Notes: generated by a model not told the origin, from the letters alone. Shown: positions 44,976 to 54,151, numbered from the stretch's first letter. The stretch: DNA of 64,000 nt from Desulforudis sp. (GCA_003604975.1 QZIR01000012.1:36710-100709); one strand, 5' to 3'. Numbers and translations are program-made.

Positions 44976-45004
44976 ATAAGTTAATAAGTTAAGTGCCTGG
45001 CACC
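44976..45004 (+). repeat. Palindromic repeat (GGTGCCTGGCACC family), copy 3
   Basis: ATAAGTTAATAAGTTA followed by AGTGCCTGGCACC, between hypE and hypD, 18 nt after the hypD stop codon. Same orientation on the plus strand as copies 2 and 4. Confidence 0.85.
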
Positions 45005-45021
45005 TACTCCTAGAAACAGCC

Positions 45022-46137
45022 CTACTTGCCAAGCCTTCTATCATACTGATAGTATGCCGCGCAGGCGCCTTCAGAAGATACCATACACGGCCCGACCGGG
45101 TTGATCGGCGTGCACGCCGTACCGAACAGCCGGCACTCGTGCGGGTTGATCTTCCCCTTTAAGAGATCGCCGCACCGGCAGCCCTTCGGGATGCGCGGTT
45201 CCGGCACCACCGCGTCAAACCGTTTCGCCGCGTCAAAGGCGGCAAACTCAGGTCGGATGACCATGCCGCTGCCCGGGATCACCCCGAACCCGCGCCAGGA
45301 GACGTCCGCCACCTCAAAGAACTGCTCCATCAGAGCCTGAGCCCTGACGTTACCCTCGTCCTTAACCACCCTGGAGTAGCCGTTGTCCACCCGGACCTGG
45401 TCCTGGAGCAGCTGGTCCACCAGGTTGTGCAGGCAGTCCAGGATGTCCGTTGTCTCAAACCCGGTGACCACGGCCGGCAGGTTGTACTGGTCGGCCACGA
45501 ACTGGAAGGCGTTGCGGCCCACGATTGCCGTAGCATGGCCCGGCAGGATGAAGCCGTCGAGCCTCAGCTCCGGGTCAGCCATGATCGCGTGCATCGCCGG
45601 CGGGACCAGCTTGTGCGAGGTATAGACGCTGTAGTTGGACACGCCCTGGGTCTTGGCCTGGAGAATGCTCAAAGCGATGCCAGGTGCGGTCGTCTCGAAC
45701 CCGACGCCCAGGAAGACCATCTGCCGGTCCGGGTGCTTACGGGCCCATTCCACGGCGTCGGCCGGGGAATAGAAGATCTGCACGTCGGCCCCGACAGCCC
45801 TCTCCTTCTCCAGCGAGGTATAACTACCCGGCACCCGCATCATGTCCCCAAAAGTGCCTAGGCTCACGCCGGGCGTGCGCGCCAGGGCGATCATCCGGTC
45901 GATGTCACCGTAGTCGGTCACACAGACCGGACAGCCGGGACCACTCCGCAGGTCGATGTAATCGCCCAAAAGGCTCCTGAGCCCTGCCTTGGAGATAGCC
46001 ACGGTGTGTGTACCGCAGACTTCCATAAAAACAGCCCGGCGGCCCAGGCGCTCCGCTACCTGCTTAGCCTGTTCGGTAACCTTGCCGAGGAGGGCCTTGC
46101 CGACCTCCGGGTCACGAAACCTGTCCAGGATCTGCAT
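45022..46137 (-). CDS. hypD: Hydrogenase maturation protein HypD
   Basis: Iron-sulfur scaffold on which the Fe(CN)2CO unit is built with HypC and HypE; 371 aa. Seen: RAVFMEVCGTHTVAISKAGL, DLRSGPGCPVCVTDYGDID with the conserved Cys pair, FLGVGFETTAPGIALSI, DGFILPGHATAIVGRNAF, VVTGFETTDILDCLHNLV, and the C-terminal cluster ligands CRCGDLLKGKINPHECRLFG and CTPINPVGPCMVSSEGACAA. The ATG at 46137 lies inside the end of hypC (26-nt overlap). Confidence 0.98.
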   Translation of the reverse strand: MQILDRFRDPEVGKALLGKVTEQAKQVAERLGRRAVFMEVCGTHTVAISKAGLRSLLGDYIDLRSGPGCPVCVTDYGDIDRMIALARTPGVSLGTFGDMMRVPGSYTSLEKERAVGADVQIFYSPADAVEWARKHPDRQMVFLGVGFETTAPGIALSILQAKTQGVSNYSVYTSHKLVPPAMHAIMADPELRLDGFILPGHATAIVGRNAFQFVADQYNLPAVVTGFETTDILDCLHNLVDQLLQDQVRVDNGYSRVVKDEGNVRAQALMEQFFEVADVSWRGFGVIPGSGMVIRPEFAAFDAAKRFDAVVPEPRIPKGCRCGDLLKGKINPHECRLFGTACTPINPVGPCMVSSEGACAAYYQYDRRLGK

Positions 46138-46354
46138 ATCTCAGGATCTCCTCCCATAGCTTCAGTCGTTCCATCGCCTCTTCCAGATCCAGTTTCTCGA
46201 TGGCGTACCCCGTATGGGCAATCAGGTACTCGCCAATCTCGACCTCACCGACCATTATGGTGTTGATGCGGCGGGTCACGCCGAAAACCTCGACTACAGC
46301 GGTGTTCTCTTCTGGATTCACTTCAATGACTTGTCCCGGAACAGCTACACACAT
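46112..46354 (-). CDS. hypC: Hydrogenase maturation chaperone HypC
   Basis: Small chaperone of 80 aa from the ATG at 46354. Seen: MCVAVPGQVIEV with the essential Cys2, AVVEVFGVTRRINTIMVGEV, YLIAHTGYAIEKLDLEEA and MERLKLWEEIL. It binds HypD and the hydrogenase large-subunit precursor. GGAGGTGGAGAG precedes the start. It overlaps hypF by 10 nt upstream and hypD by 26 nt downstream. A frameshifted paralogue is at 13958. Confidence 0.97.
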   Translation of the reverse strand: MCVAVPGQVIEVNPEENTAVVEVFGVTRRINTIMVGEVEIGEYLIAHTGYAIEKLDLEEAMERLKLWEEILRYADPGQVS

Positions 46355-48666
46355 TCCTCTCTCCACCTCCGATAAGCTATCACGGCCTGCCCCAAACACA
46401 GCCCACCGTCGTTCGCCGGAACGTTCCGGTGGTATAACAGGCGGTAACCGGCTTCGGGCAAAACCTTCTTGGAACGCGCAAACAGGTATCTATTTTGCCA
46501 GGAGCCGCCACTGATGGCGACCGTCCGGATCCCGGTGGCCGCGGCCACCCGCCGTACGGCCTCCAGAATAATTTCGACAATCGCGTTGTGAAACCTTGTG
46601 GCAATGATCTCCCGGGATTCTCTTTTTTGTAGGTCATCCAAGATACCGCGGACGACACCCTCCGCGGAAATCACCTGGCCGTCGATGACGAACGGGTAGG
46701 CCCCCACCCCGGCGCCCTCTTCAGGGTCCAAGGTCAGTTCTCCAAGTTCAATCGCCGCCTGTCCCTCATAGCTGGCCTGCCGACACACCCCCAACAGGGC
46801 GGAGACGGCGTCAAACAGGCGCCCGCAGCCCGAACTGGGCGGGCAGTTAAACCCCCGTTCCAGCAGCCGCTGGACGATGGCCAGTTCCTGGCCGGTGTCC
46901 TCGAAGAGCCGTGCGGCCTCCCGCGCTCCGGCCTCTGCACCCAGGTAGGTGTGCAGGTAGGACACCGCCGTGCGCCAGGGGTTCCGCACCGCCTGCTCAC
47001 CGCCGGGCAGCGACACGTAGCCCAGGTGATACTCGCGATTGAACGAGGTATAGTCCCCGGTCAGGACCTCAAAACCCCAGAGCGTCCCGTCCCCGCCGTA
47101 CCCGGTCCCGTCCAGGATCACCCCGATGGCTTGTTCATCCACACCGTTGTCCGCCAGGCAGGAAACCAGGTGCGCATGGTGGTGCTGCACCGCGTAACGG
47201 CCTTCGGCCGGCACCCTCGCCGCCAGGCGCGAGGAACGGTAGTCCGGGTGCAGGTCATAACCCACGACCTCGGCCTCGATCCCCAGCAGCCGCTGGAAGC
47301 CCACGAGGCTCGAGAAGAGGTTATCTTCCCCCTCCACGCTGTCCAACTCGCCCACATGTTGACTGACAAACGCCTTGTCCCTTTTCAGAAGACAGAAGGT
47401 GTTCTTCATCTCGCCGCCGATCCCGAGTACCACCCGTTCGGCCTCGAACGGGACACTTACCGGCGAGGGCACGTAGCCGCGGGAACGCCGGTACAGCAGG
47501 GTGTCCCCGTCCACCACGGCGGCCAGCGAGTCGTCGCAGCGGTTCACGATCTCACGGTTGTGCCAGAGGTAGTAGTCCGCGATCCCCGCCAGCTCGCCCA
47601 GGGCGTCGGCGTTCTCCTTGGCCAGAGGCAGCTCGCTGTAGTTGCCGCTGGTCATCACCAAGATATCGAAGGGACCGCCGAACAGGAGGTGGTGCAGCGG
47701 CGTATAGGGCAGCATCACCCCCAGGGACTTCAGGCCCGGGGCCAGCTCAACAGGTAAATCGTACTCATCCCGTTGCTGCAGGACCACGATCGGCGCCTGG
47801 GGCGAGCGTAGCAGCTCGGCCTCCGCCTCGTCCACCAGGCAGTACTGCCTGACGATCTCCAAATCGCGGCACATGACCGCAAAGGGCTTCGCATTTCGGC
47901 CCTTGCGCCGGCGTAAGGTGCGCAGCCCCTCCGGGTTCCGCGCGTCGCAGACCAGGTGGAAGCCGCCGAGGCTCTTTAGGGCCAGGATCTTTCCCTGCCC
48001 GAGGGCGTCCCAGCACAGGGTGCGCCAGTCACCCTCCATCACTTGGCCCTCGGCATCCGTAAACTCTACGTCCGGCCCGCAGACCGGGCAGGCTACCGGC
48101 TGGGCGTGGAAGCGCCGGTCCAGCGGGTCCCGGTACTCCCGCGCACAGTCCGGGCACATCGGAAAAACGGCCATTGAGGTCTTCGGCCGGTCGTAAGGCA
48201 GGTCGCGCACGATCGTGAAGCGCGGCCCGCAGTTGGTACAGTTCGTAAACGGGTAGCCGAAATGTCGGTCAGTGGGGTCAAAGGTCTCCCGCGCACAGTC
48301 CGGGCAGAGACCCACATCCGGCGGTACCAGGGCCTCGATGTCGTCTCCCCCGGCACTGGTGATGATGTCAAAAGAGGCATAGTCTGCCAGGGGCAGTTCC
48401 TCAGTTGCGAAGGAATCGATCCGCGCCAGACGCGGCGGCTCGTTTCGAAGTACCCGGATAAAACCGTCCACCGCACTCGCCGGTCCCTCAGCCTCGATCA
48501 CCACGCCGCGGCCGGCGTTCAAGACGCTGCCCGTAAGCCCGTGGGCCAAAGCCTGGTTATAGACGAAGGGGCGGAACCCCACCCCCTGCACGGTGCCCTT
48601 GATGGTGATCCGGTAATGGCGTTTGCTCTCTAGTTTTTCTTCTCGCGCACCCTGTCTCTGAGCCAT
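46345..48666 (-). CDS. hypF: Carbamoyltransferase HypF
   Basis: Makes the carbamoyl group from carbamoyl phosphate and ATP and transfers it to HypE; about 773 aa. Domains: acylphosphatase (YRITIKGTVQGVGFRPFVYN, residues 15-100), two zinc-finger blocks (CPDCARETFDPTD, FTNCTNCGPRFTI, CPDCAREYRD, CPVCGPDVEF), YrdC-like (LGGFHLVCDA, GVMLPYTPLHHLLF, VMTSGNYSELPLAKEN) and Kae1-like (QHHHAHLVSCLADNG, GVILDGTGYGGDGTLWG, VAISGGSWQNRYLFARS). ATG at 48666 overlaps the hypB end by 37 nt; GTG 48675 is an alternative. Confidence 0.97.
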   Translation of the reverse strand: MAQRQGAREEKLESKRHYRITIKGTVQGVGFRPFVYNQALAHGLTGSVLNAGRGVVIEAEGPASAVDGFIRVLRNEPPRLARIDSFATEELPLADYASFDIITSAGGDDIEALVPPDVGLCPDCARETFDPTDRHFGYPFTNCTNCGPRFTIVRDLPYDRPKTSMAVFPMCPDCAREYRDPLDRRFHAQPVACPVCGPDVEFTDAEGQVMEGDWRTLCWDALGQGKILALKSLGGFHLVCDARNPEGLRTLRRRKGRNAKPFAVMCRDLEIVRQYCLVDEAEAELLRSPQAPIVVLQQRDEYDLPVELAPGLKSLGVMLPYTPLHHLLFGGPFDILVMTSGNYSELPLAKENADALGELAGIADYYLWHNREIVNRCDDSLAAVVDGDTLLYRRSRGYVPSPVSVPFEAERVVLGIGGEMKNTFCLLKRDKAFVSQHVGELDSVEGEDNLFSSLVGFQRLLGIEAEVVGYDLHPDYRSSRLAARVPAEGRYAVQHHHAHLVSCLADNGVDEQAIGVILDGTGYGGDGTLWGFEVLTGDYTSFNREYHLGYVSLPGGEQAVRNPWRTAVSYLHTYLGAEAGAREAARLFEDTGQELAIVQRLLERGFNCPPSSGCGRLFDAVSALLGVCRQASYEGQAAIELGELTLDPEEGAGVGAYPFVIDGQVISAEGVVRGILDDLQKRESREIIATRFHNAIVEIILEAVRRVAAATGIRTVAISGGSWQNRYLFARSKKVLPEAGYRLLYHRNVPANDGGLCLGQAVIAYRRWREECV

Positions 48667-49280
48667 GCGCACCACTTTTCCAGTCCCTCGCCCGTACGGG
48701 CGGAGATGACGAATATTTCGAGGTCCGGGTTGATCGTCATGATCTCCCTGGTTACGGTTTCCAGGTCAAAGTCCGTGTACGGGATCAGGTCGCTCTTGTT
48801 GATCACCGCGGCGTGGGACTGCCGGAACACCAGCGGGTACTTCGCCGGCTTGTCTCCGCCCTCGGTCACGCTCAAGACCGCAACCTTGTAGTCCTCACCC
48901 AGGTCGAATTCCGCCGGGCAGACCAGGTTCCCCACGTTCTCGATTACAATCAGGTCCGTACCGGCCAGATTCAGGTGGTCCAGCGCGCGCCCGACCATGT
49001 TCGCGTCCAAGTGGCAGAGGCCCTCGGTGTTCACCTGAACCACATCCGCCCCCTGTCCGGCGATGCGCTCGGCGTCACGGGTGGTGTAGATGTCCCCCTC
49101 GACGACGCTGATCACCACGTCACCCTTCAGGGCCGCGATGGTCTTCTCCAGGAGCGTGGTCTTGCCCGCGCCGGGTGAACTGATCAAGTTGACGGTGGTC
49201 AGCCTCTGCAGGCGCTCGCGGTTTTCCTTCGCAACCTGGTCGTTAGCCCGCAGAATCCTTTGCGCCATCACTACCTTCAA
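48630..49280 (-). CDS. hypB: Hydrogenase nickel-insertion GTPase HypB
   Basis: GTPase that, with HypA, delivers nickel to the large subunit; 216 aa from the TTG at 49280 (MKVVMAQRILRANDQ), with GGAAG just upstream. Seen: NLISSPGAGKTTLLEKTIA as P loop, SVVEGDIYTTRDAERIAGQG, VNTEGLCHLDANMVGRAL, IENVGNLVCPAEFDLGED with switch-region metal ligands, and INKSDLIPY. There is no His-rich N terminus, so it does not store nickel. It overlaps hypA by 38 nt and hypF by 37 nt. Confidence 0.97.
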   Translation of the reverse strand: MKVVMAQRILRANDQVAKENRERLQRLTTVNLISSPGAGKTTLLEKTIAALKGDVVISVVEGDIYTTRDAERIAGQGADVVQVNTEGLCHLDANMVGRALDHLNLAGTDLIVIENVGNLVCPAEFDLGEDYKVAVLSVTEGGDKPAKYPLVFRQSHAAVINKSDLIPYTDFDLETVTREIMTINPDLEIFVISARTGEGLEKWCAWLRDRVREKKN

Positions 49281-49635
49281 CGGAATCTTCCTTCCTTTCG
49301 TCACCCTCGTAGTAGTCGATATAGAATTCCTGCCCCTTCTTGACGCGCGCCCGCGCGCCGCACTCCGGGCAGAAGTAGGCGATCTTGCCAACAGCAGACT
49401 CGGCCCCGCACTTCGGGCACTCCACTGTAATGTCCACCTGCTCGATCTCCATGACCGCTCCCTCAAACATGGTGTCGGGGGTTAGGATCTCAAAGGCGAA
49501 TTCCAAGGCGTCCGGCAGGGCCCCATTCATCTTCCCCAGGACCAGCTTCACCTTGGTAATCCGGTCAATGTTATTGGCCTTGGCCGACTCGGTGATCTGC
49601 TCAAACACCGCGGTCATCAGCCCTACCTCGTGCAT
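49243..49635 (-). CDS. hypA: Hydrogenase nickel metallochaperone HypA
   Basis: Binds nickel through the N-terminal MHE and zinc through two CxxC pairs; 130 aa. Seen: MHEVGLMTAVFEQITESAKA, VKLVLGKMNGALPDALEFAF, and the zinc ribbon VECPKCGAESAVGKIAYFCPECGA. The C terminus has an acidic Glu/Asp/Ser tail a little longer than usual. The ATG at 49635 follows AAAGGA. First gene of the hypA-B-F-C-D-E operon. Confidence 0.97.
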   Translation of the reverse strand: MHEVGLMTAVFEQITESAKANNIDRITKVKLVLGKMNGALPDALEFAFEILTPDTMFEGAVMEIEQVDITVECPKCGAESAVGKIAYFCPECGARARVKKGQEFYIDYYEGDERKEDSVEGSDGAKDSAG

Positions 49636-49651
49636 TCAAACCATCCTTTAG

Positions 49652-49676
49652 AGGGGACAGGCTACTCTTTTACCTT
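49652..49676 (+). repeat. GGGGACAGGCTACTCTTTT repeat, copy
   Basis: Intergenic copy of the GGGG(T/A)CAGGCTACT family. An inverted, shorter relative (AAAAAAGTAGCCTAACTT) lies at 49731-49748, so this 146-nt gap upstream of hypA holds two members plus a GGTGCC palindrome and no gene. Confidence 0.6.
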
Positions 49677-49768
49677 ACTGAAACTACTAGCAACAACACT
49701 ACATAGGAATTGAGACAGCCTTCTTCTCCAAAAAAGTAGCCTAACTTATAAATACCCACAAACTCTTA

Positions 49769-49797
49769 ATAAGTTAATAAGTTAGGTGCCTGGCACC
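49769..49797 (+). repeat. Palindromic repeat (GGTGCCTGGCACC family), copy 4
   Basis: ATAAGTTAATAAGTTA followed by GGTGCCTGGCACC. Read on the minus strand, the palindrome encodes the last residues (V-P-G-T) and stop codon of the endopeptidase gene, so the repeat has become part of a coding sequence. Confidence 0.85.
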
Positions 49798-50273
49798 CAG
49801 CGGTCGATCTCGGTCCGTACGGCGCGGGCGGCCCCGGGGACGGCCTCCGCCACCTCGGGCGTCAGCCCCATGTGCCAGGCCTCCATCTGGGCGACCACCA
49901 CCCCGATGACCACCACTTCCGAAGGCAGCATCCCGGGTACCGATTTGCGCCCGAACTCCAGGGCGTCACGGATGCTGATGTCGTGTACCGAGACGGGGGG
50001 TGCCATCTTGCGCGGGATCTCGTCCTCACGCCAGCGTACAATCCGACCCGGTTCGCCGGCACCGACCACCGCATCTATTATAACAGCTTTGTCGAATCCA
50101 AACATGTGGTCGAGCATGCCAAGGCCCGGCGCTCCAGCCTCTACGACGGTGACGGATGCCGGCAGCCCTTCCCGCTCCAGTTCCCGCATGACCTCGATCC
50201 CGACGGCGTCGTCCCCGGCAAAGATGTTTCCGCAGGCCAAAACCACAATCTTCGGTACGGCCAAAAATGTCAC
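49782..50273 (-). CDS. Hydrogenase maturation endopeptidase (HycI/HyaD family)
   Basis: Cleaves the C-terminal tail of the large subunit after nickel insertion; 163 aa. Seen: IVVLACGNIFAGDDAVGIEV with the nickel-sensing Asp, VVEAGAPGLGMLDHMFGFDK, VIIDAVVGAGEPGRIVRW and SVHDISIRDALEFG with the His ligand. The start at 50273 is a GTG; an internal candidate is less likely. Its last four codons lie within a repeat. MvhA at 58109 extends 45 residues past its C-terminal DPCFSC, but ends without the usual His-containing motif after the second Cys (DPCFSCATH...), so processing should be examined. Confidence 0.9.
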   Translation of the reverse strand: MTFLAVPKIVVLACGNIFAGDDAVGIEVMRELEREGLPASVTVVEAGAPGLGMLDHMFGFDKAVIIDAVVGAGEPGRIVRWREDEIPRKMAPPVSVHDISIRDALEFGRKSVPGMLPSEVVVIGVVVAQMEAWHMGLTPEVAEAVPGAARAVRTEIDRWVPGT

Positions 50274-50388
50274 CCCTGATCATAATCCGACGATATCCGC
50301 ATCTCATCACATATCCCATCTTATCATTCTTCGCCAAATAATTCATATCCTCTGCTGTCAAAAACAACGGTTCAATAAACAAACAGAA

Positions 50389-50422
50389 GGACTCCCCCGT
50401 GGAGCAAGTCCCGGGGGAGTCC
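50389..50422 (-). terminator. Terminator of the copper-amine-oxidase-like gene
   Basis: GGACTCCCCC (50389-50398) pairs with GGGGGAGTCC (50413-50422). The minus-strand transcript continues through a T-rich stretch (TTCTGTTTGTTTATT). It lies 37 nt after the stop at 50459. Confidence 0.8.
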
Positions 50423-50458
50423 CTTGGTAAGCTAATGAGTATTTAGTCTGTTGCTACG

Positions 50459-51955
50459 TTACCTGGTGATAGTAATCTGCTTGGTCTTGGCTTCGTAGTC
50501 GACCTTGGCACCTAATGTCTCACTGACGAACCGCAGCGGAACGAATGTACGGCTGTTAACGATTACGGCCGGGCAATCCAGGGTCTTATCGAGTCCGTTG
50601 ACCTGGACCTTGCTGGATCCAACGGTCAGAACGATGTCAGCACCGTCCTTGATCACTACCTGCCGGGTGCTAGCCTTCCAGTCCACCTCGGCGCCGAGAG
50701 CCTCACTGATGAAGCGCACCGGTACCAGCGTCCTGTTGACCTTAGCCTTCACAAACGGCTTAGCGTCCAGAGCGTACGGCTTGCCGTCAACGGCAGCCTG
50801 GGTCTCGCCGATGGTAAGCTTGATAACCTTCTTTGCCTTGGTGACCTTGACTACCGCAAAGGTGCTGAACTTATCCACCTGGAAGCTGATACCCGTCGGA
50901 TTCCCGTCAGCATCGTACGTGATGGTGCCACCGATGATCTTCTTCTCGCCATCGCTGTGGATTGCGAACACCGCTAAGCTGTCAAGGAAAGCCTTCCGTG
51001 CCACCGCATCTGCTGGAATCGTGATACCAGTCAGCGGTAAGGTTACGGTGGTGTTACCCTTGATCGCCGTCTTAATTACCGTCGGTGTACCAAGTACCGT
51101 AGCACCCTGCGTCCCAGGAACACCCGTCATAGCGGTACGGGTGGTAGCCGCATCGCCACGTTCCACGGTAATCGATAGATCCTGGTTCGCCGCAGCCAGA
51201 GCTGCGACCAGCGCCTTCGGCAGCTCGAGGTTAGCGTTCGGCGTGGTAATCGCCAGGTTTAGACCATCCGCGCTCTTCACGACTTCCTTCGGAACGTTGA
51301 TTACGGCAGTAGCTGTAGCCGTACTGCTCACCTGGATCTCGACCGTCTTCTTGCCTTCCGTCTTGGCCTTCGTAATCTCAGTGGTTACGTCGGTCTTGAC
51401 GGTAAAGGTCTCCACGGTCTTCCCGTCCGGAGTGGTCGTGGTCTGCTTCTCAACAGACTTGTCGCTGATGATCGTCTTATCCGGGTCTGTCGGTGCCGGC
51501 GCTGGTGCCGGAGTACCGCCGCTGATTGGAACCGGCCCCCTTATGGTGATATCAACGGAAGCCAGTGGTACGCTACTCTGGTACACAACCAGCTGCACAT
51601 CTCGAGGATAGCTCAGACCAAAGGAACTGTAATACCACGCATACACAAACGCATAGCCTGACTCGTATACCGAAGGACTAGTGACTTGATCCGCGTACAC
51701 TGTTTTGTAGCTGATTCCAGTATATCTGTCCTTCAGTGTAAACCAGACACTGCTGAAGTTGCCTGTAGTGAGCGGGGTAATACTGATGGTTGAGTCTATC
51801 TTGAGATTTGTACGGTCTTCGGAAGCCTGAATCTGAGCCGAAGCCTGTGCATACTGGGGTGCAAACATTCCGAAGGTTAGGCTGACCAAGAACGCGAAGA
51901 ACACCACCAGAGCGATGTTGCCCAGGAATGTCCTATTCGCATACAATTTGCCCAT
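50459..51955 (-). CDS. Exported protein with two copper-amine-oxidase-like N domains
   Basis: Protein of 498 aa from the ATG at 51955, 9 nt after GGAGGTG. A signal peptide (NIALVVFFAFLVSLTFGMFA, then QYAQA) leads to an exported Ser/Thr-rich body. The C-terminal 120 residues hold two units of the copper-amine-oxidase N1/stalk domain (RTLVPVRFISEALGAEVDWK, SRTFVPLRFVSETLGAKVDY), common in surface proteins of Firmicutes and without amine oxidase activity. The Pro-rich linker APAPAPTDPD separates an N-terminal domain of unknown type. Probably a cell-envelope protein. It precedes the capsule genes. Confidence 0.85.
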   Translation of the reverse strand: MGKLYANRTFLGNIALVVFFAFLVSLTFGMFAPQYAQASAQIQASEDRTNLKIDSTISITPLTTGNFSSVWFTLKDRYTGISYKTVYADQVTSPSVYESGYAFVYAWYYSSFGLSYPRDVQLVVYQSSVPLASVDITIRGPVPISGGTPAPAPAPTDPDKTIISDKSVEKQTTTTPDGKTVETFTVKTDVTTEITKAKTEGKKTVEIQVSSTATATAVINVPKEVVKSADGLNLAITTPNANLELPKALVAALAAANQDLSITVERGDAATTRTAMTGVPGTQGATVLGTPTVIKTAIKGNTTVTLPLTGITIPADAVARKAFLDSLAVFAIHSDGEKKIIGGTITYDADGNPTGISFQVDKFSTFAVVKVTKAKKVIKLTIGETQAAVDGKPYALDAKPFVKAKVNRTLVPVRFISEALGAEVDWKASTRQVVIKDGADIVLTVGSSKVQVNGLDKTLDCPAVIVNSRTFVPLRFVSETLGAKVDYEAKTKQITITR

Positions 51956-52061
51956 TACCTTTTTCACCTCCTTCCTGAGCAGGATGGAAGTCGGGGCATA
52001 TTTACCCCACTCAAGCAGATTTTACCATAGCTTGTCAGCTAGTGACAATCCTTTTTTATTC

Positions 52062-52874
52062 TTAACGTCCAGACTTTATGCGACCCATTAAGGTACTGAA
52101 CAATCCTCCCCGTCGTCGCTCAAAAGGTAGCAGTTCACCTATATCCACCCGCTCACCCACCAATACACAGCGCGGGTTTTCCTCCACCAGCATCCTTGCC
52201 CCCTCATTCCCAACATACCCAGCCAATTTCTCAACTGCCTCCTTTAAAGCCAACAGTCGTTCACCGGCTCCATGTAGGTCGGAGGCCAAGAAGTGCACCC
52301 ACCGCTGCCGGACAAAAAACTCCGCCGCTGTACGCGCCTCCCGTCCAAACATCCCAAGCAGGCTCCCCGCCGTAACCTGCACCAGTATTCCCTTTTGTAC
52401 CAACCGGTACAGTTTCCCGGGATCGTCCACTAACTCCCGGTTCCGCTCCGGATGGGCCAGCACAGGAGTAACCCCGCGGACCAGTAGATCAAAGAGTACC
52501 TGATCCACGTAGGCGGGCACATTCTGCATCGGCAGTTCCACCAGGACGTGCTGCCCCCGGTCATTCACCGTAAGGAGTTCCCCCTGCGCCAGCTTCTTCG
52601 GGAGATCCGGCTCCACGTAATACTCTGCGCCTGGAAATACACGTACGGCCACCTCCTGGTTGTCCAGTACACCCTGCAGTCGGGCTACCGCCTCCAGAAT
52701 CCCACTGCGATTATTCACAAACACGCCCGGGATAACGTGCGGCGTCGCTACAATCGAGTCCACCCCGAAGGCTGACGCCTGCCGGGCCGCTTCCACCGCC
52801 TCGGCGTCATCCTTAACCCCGTCGTCCACACCGGGTAAAATGTGTGCGTGTAAATCGATCAACCCAGTACCCAC
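52062..52874 (-). CDS. CpsB/YwqE-type tyrosine-protein phosphatase
   Basis: PHP-fold, metal-dependent phosphatase of 270 aa that dephosphorylates the BY-kinase of capsule synthesis. Seen: IDLHAHILPGVDDGVKDDA, ATPHVIPGVF, PGAEYYVEPDLPKKL, ELPMQNVPAYV, PVLAHPERNREL and FLASDLHGAGER, which supply the trinuclear metal site. The start is GTG 52874 or TTG 52862 (MIDLHAH, after GGTGG). Divergent from the VanZ-like gene and opposite to the downstream order of most cps operons. Confidence 0.92.
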   Translation of the reverse strand: MGTGLIDLHAHILPGVDDGVKDDAEAVEAARQASAFGVDSIVATPHVIPGVFVNNRSGILEAVARLQGVLDNQEVAVRVFPGAEYYVEPDLPKKLAQGELLTVNDRGQHVLVELPMQNVPAYVDQVLFDLLVRGVTPVLAHPERNRELVDDPGKLYRLVQKGILVQVTAGSLLGMFGREARTAAEFFVRQRWVHFLASDLHGAGERLLALKEAVEKLAGYVGNEGARMLVEENPRCVLVGERVDIGELLPFERRRGGLFSTLMGRIKSGR

Positions 52875-52973
52875 CTTTTGTAATCACTGCCTTGATCTAG
52901 AAACCATAATGATGATACGCTGTAGACTACGAGATATCCTTAAGGCAGTCTGAAAGGAGTCCTTGTAAAACCC

Positions 52974-53429
52974 GTGCTACGCCTATCCTACTTCTGGTTT
53001 CCAGTATTCGTTTGGCTGGCTCTGCTGGCCTACTTATCGTCGCTTCCCCATATATTCATTACCGACATTCCGTACCTGGTTCCGGTCGTAAATAAACTCT
53101 TTGGCATTGACCTCAACGCGTTCAGCCATGAGACCGTCCGCCAGGCCAACTTCTACTTCCGCAAGGGTTTACACGTCCTGGTCTACCTGGGCTTTGGATT
53201 CCTCATCTTCAGAGCCTTAATCCATACTGTTAAGCGGCAACCCTTTTTCCTTACCCTACTGATCCTGACCACCGTCGCGGTCGGTGACGAATACCGCCAG
53301 TCATTTCACCCTGCCCGAACGGCAAACACCGCCGATGTGTTTCTGGACGTTATCGGCGGGGTCATCGGCGTAATCATTTACTTCACTTTGTTTAGGACCG
53401 TTAGGTACATCATCGAACCCAATAAATGA
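52974..53429 (+). CDS. VanZ-like membrane protein
   Basis: Protein of 151 aa with four hydrophobic segments. Seen: FWFPVFVWLALLAYLSSLP, FRKGLHVLVYLGFGFLIFRA and DEYRQSFHPARTANTADVFL followed by DVIGGVIGVIIYF, the VanZ family pattern with the acidic and Arg/His residues near the membrane. VanZ members affect glycopeptide resistance or envelope assembly; the function of this one is unknown. GTG at 52974 lies 14 nt after AAAGGAG, a long spacing. It is the only plus-strand gene in the capsule region. Confidence 0.85.
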   Translation: MLRLSYFWFPVFVWLALLAYLSSLPHIFITDIPYLVPVVNKLFGIDLNAFSHETVRQANFYFRKGLHVLVYLGFGFLIFRALIHTVKRQPFFLTLLILTTVAVGDEYRQSFHPARTANTADVFLDVIGGVIGVIIYFTLFRTVRYIIEPNK

Positions 53430-53431
53430 AC

Positions 53432-54151
53432 TTATAGACGGATCTGGTCTTCCTTGCTCTTGCCATGGTAGTAGTAATAATAACTGTAGTCTTTCTGCGA
53501 CATCCGCACCTGGTTGAGGACCACCCCCAGGATACGGGAATTAGCCTTGACCAGCTGAGCCTTGGCGTCCTGGATCATGTCAACCCGGCTGGTTCCGGAC
53601 TTAACAATCAGGATTACCCCGTCCATTTGACCCGCCAAGAGAGAGGCGTCCGTAACAGCCAGGACAGGAGGCGCGTCGACTAGAACGTAGTCATAGCGTT
53701 CCAGGAGTTGAGGCCATAGATCCTTAATCTTCTCAGAGCCGATCAGCTCCGCCGGATTTGGCGGAATCGGTCCACTGGGAAAGAGAAACAGGCCAGCCGT
53801 CTCAGCAGGAATAATTACCTCGTCCAGGACCGCGTTCTGCAGCAGGACATTGGTTAAACCCCTCGTGTTATCTATCTCAAAAACCTTGTGTATGCGCGGT
53901 TTACGCAGGTCACAGTCTACCAGGCAGACGTTCTGCCCGGTCTGAGCCAATACCACCGCCAGGTTGCTCATCGTCGATGTTTTTCCATCCCCCGGTCCGG
54001 CACTTGTCGCCATTATTAGTCTGGCCGGATGGTCAGGAGCGGCAAATCCCAGGTTCGTGCGCAAAGTGCGATAGGCTTCGGCGGCCGCGGACTTGGGATG
54101 TTTTTGTGCAATCAGATCAACGTAGCTTCCGTTTCCATTGCCCTTAATCAT
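53432..54151 (-). CDS. BY-family tyrosine kinase, CpsD/CapB type
   Basis: Cytoplasmic autophosphorylating ATPase of 239 aa that controls polysaccharide chain length with its membrane partner at 54194. Seen: EAYRTLRTNLGFA, the Walker A MATSAGPGDGKTSTMSNLA, Walker A' VCLVDCDLRKPRIHKVF, Walker B YDYVLVDAPPVLAVTDA, and a C-terminal Tyr cluster YSYYYYYHG, the phosphorylation site. ATG at 54151. It lies 42 nt below the Wzz-like gene. Confidence 0.93.
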   Translation of the reverse strand: MIKGNGNGSYVDLIAQKHPKSAAAEAYRTLRTNLGFAAPDHPARLIMATSAGPGDGKTSTMSNLAVVLAQTGQNVCLVDCDLRKPRIHKVFEIDNTRGLTNVLLQNAVLDEVIIPAETAGLFLFPSGPIPPNPAELIGSEKIKDLWPQLLERYDYVLVDAPPVLAVTDASLLAGQMDGVILIVKSGTSRVDMIQDAKAQLVKANSRILGVVLNQVRMSQKDYSYYYYYHGKSKEDQIRL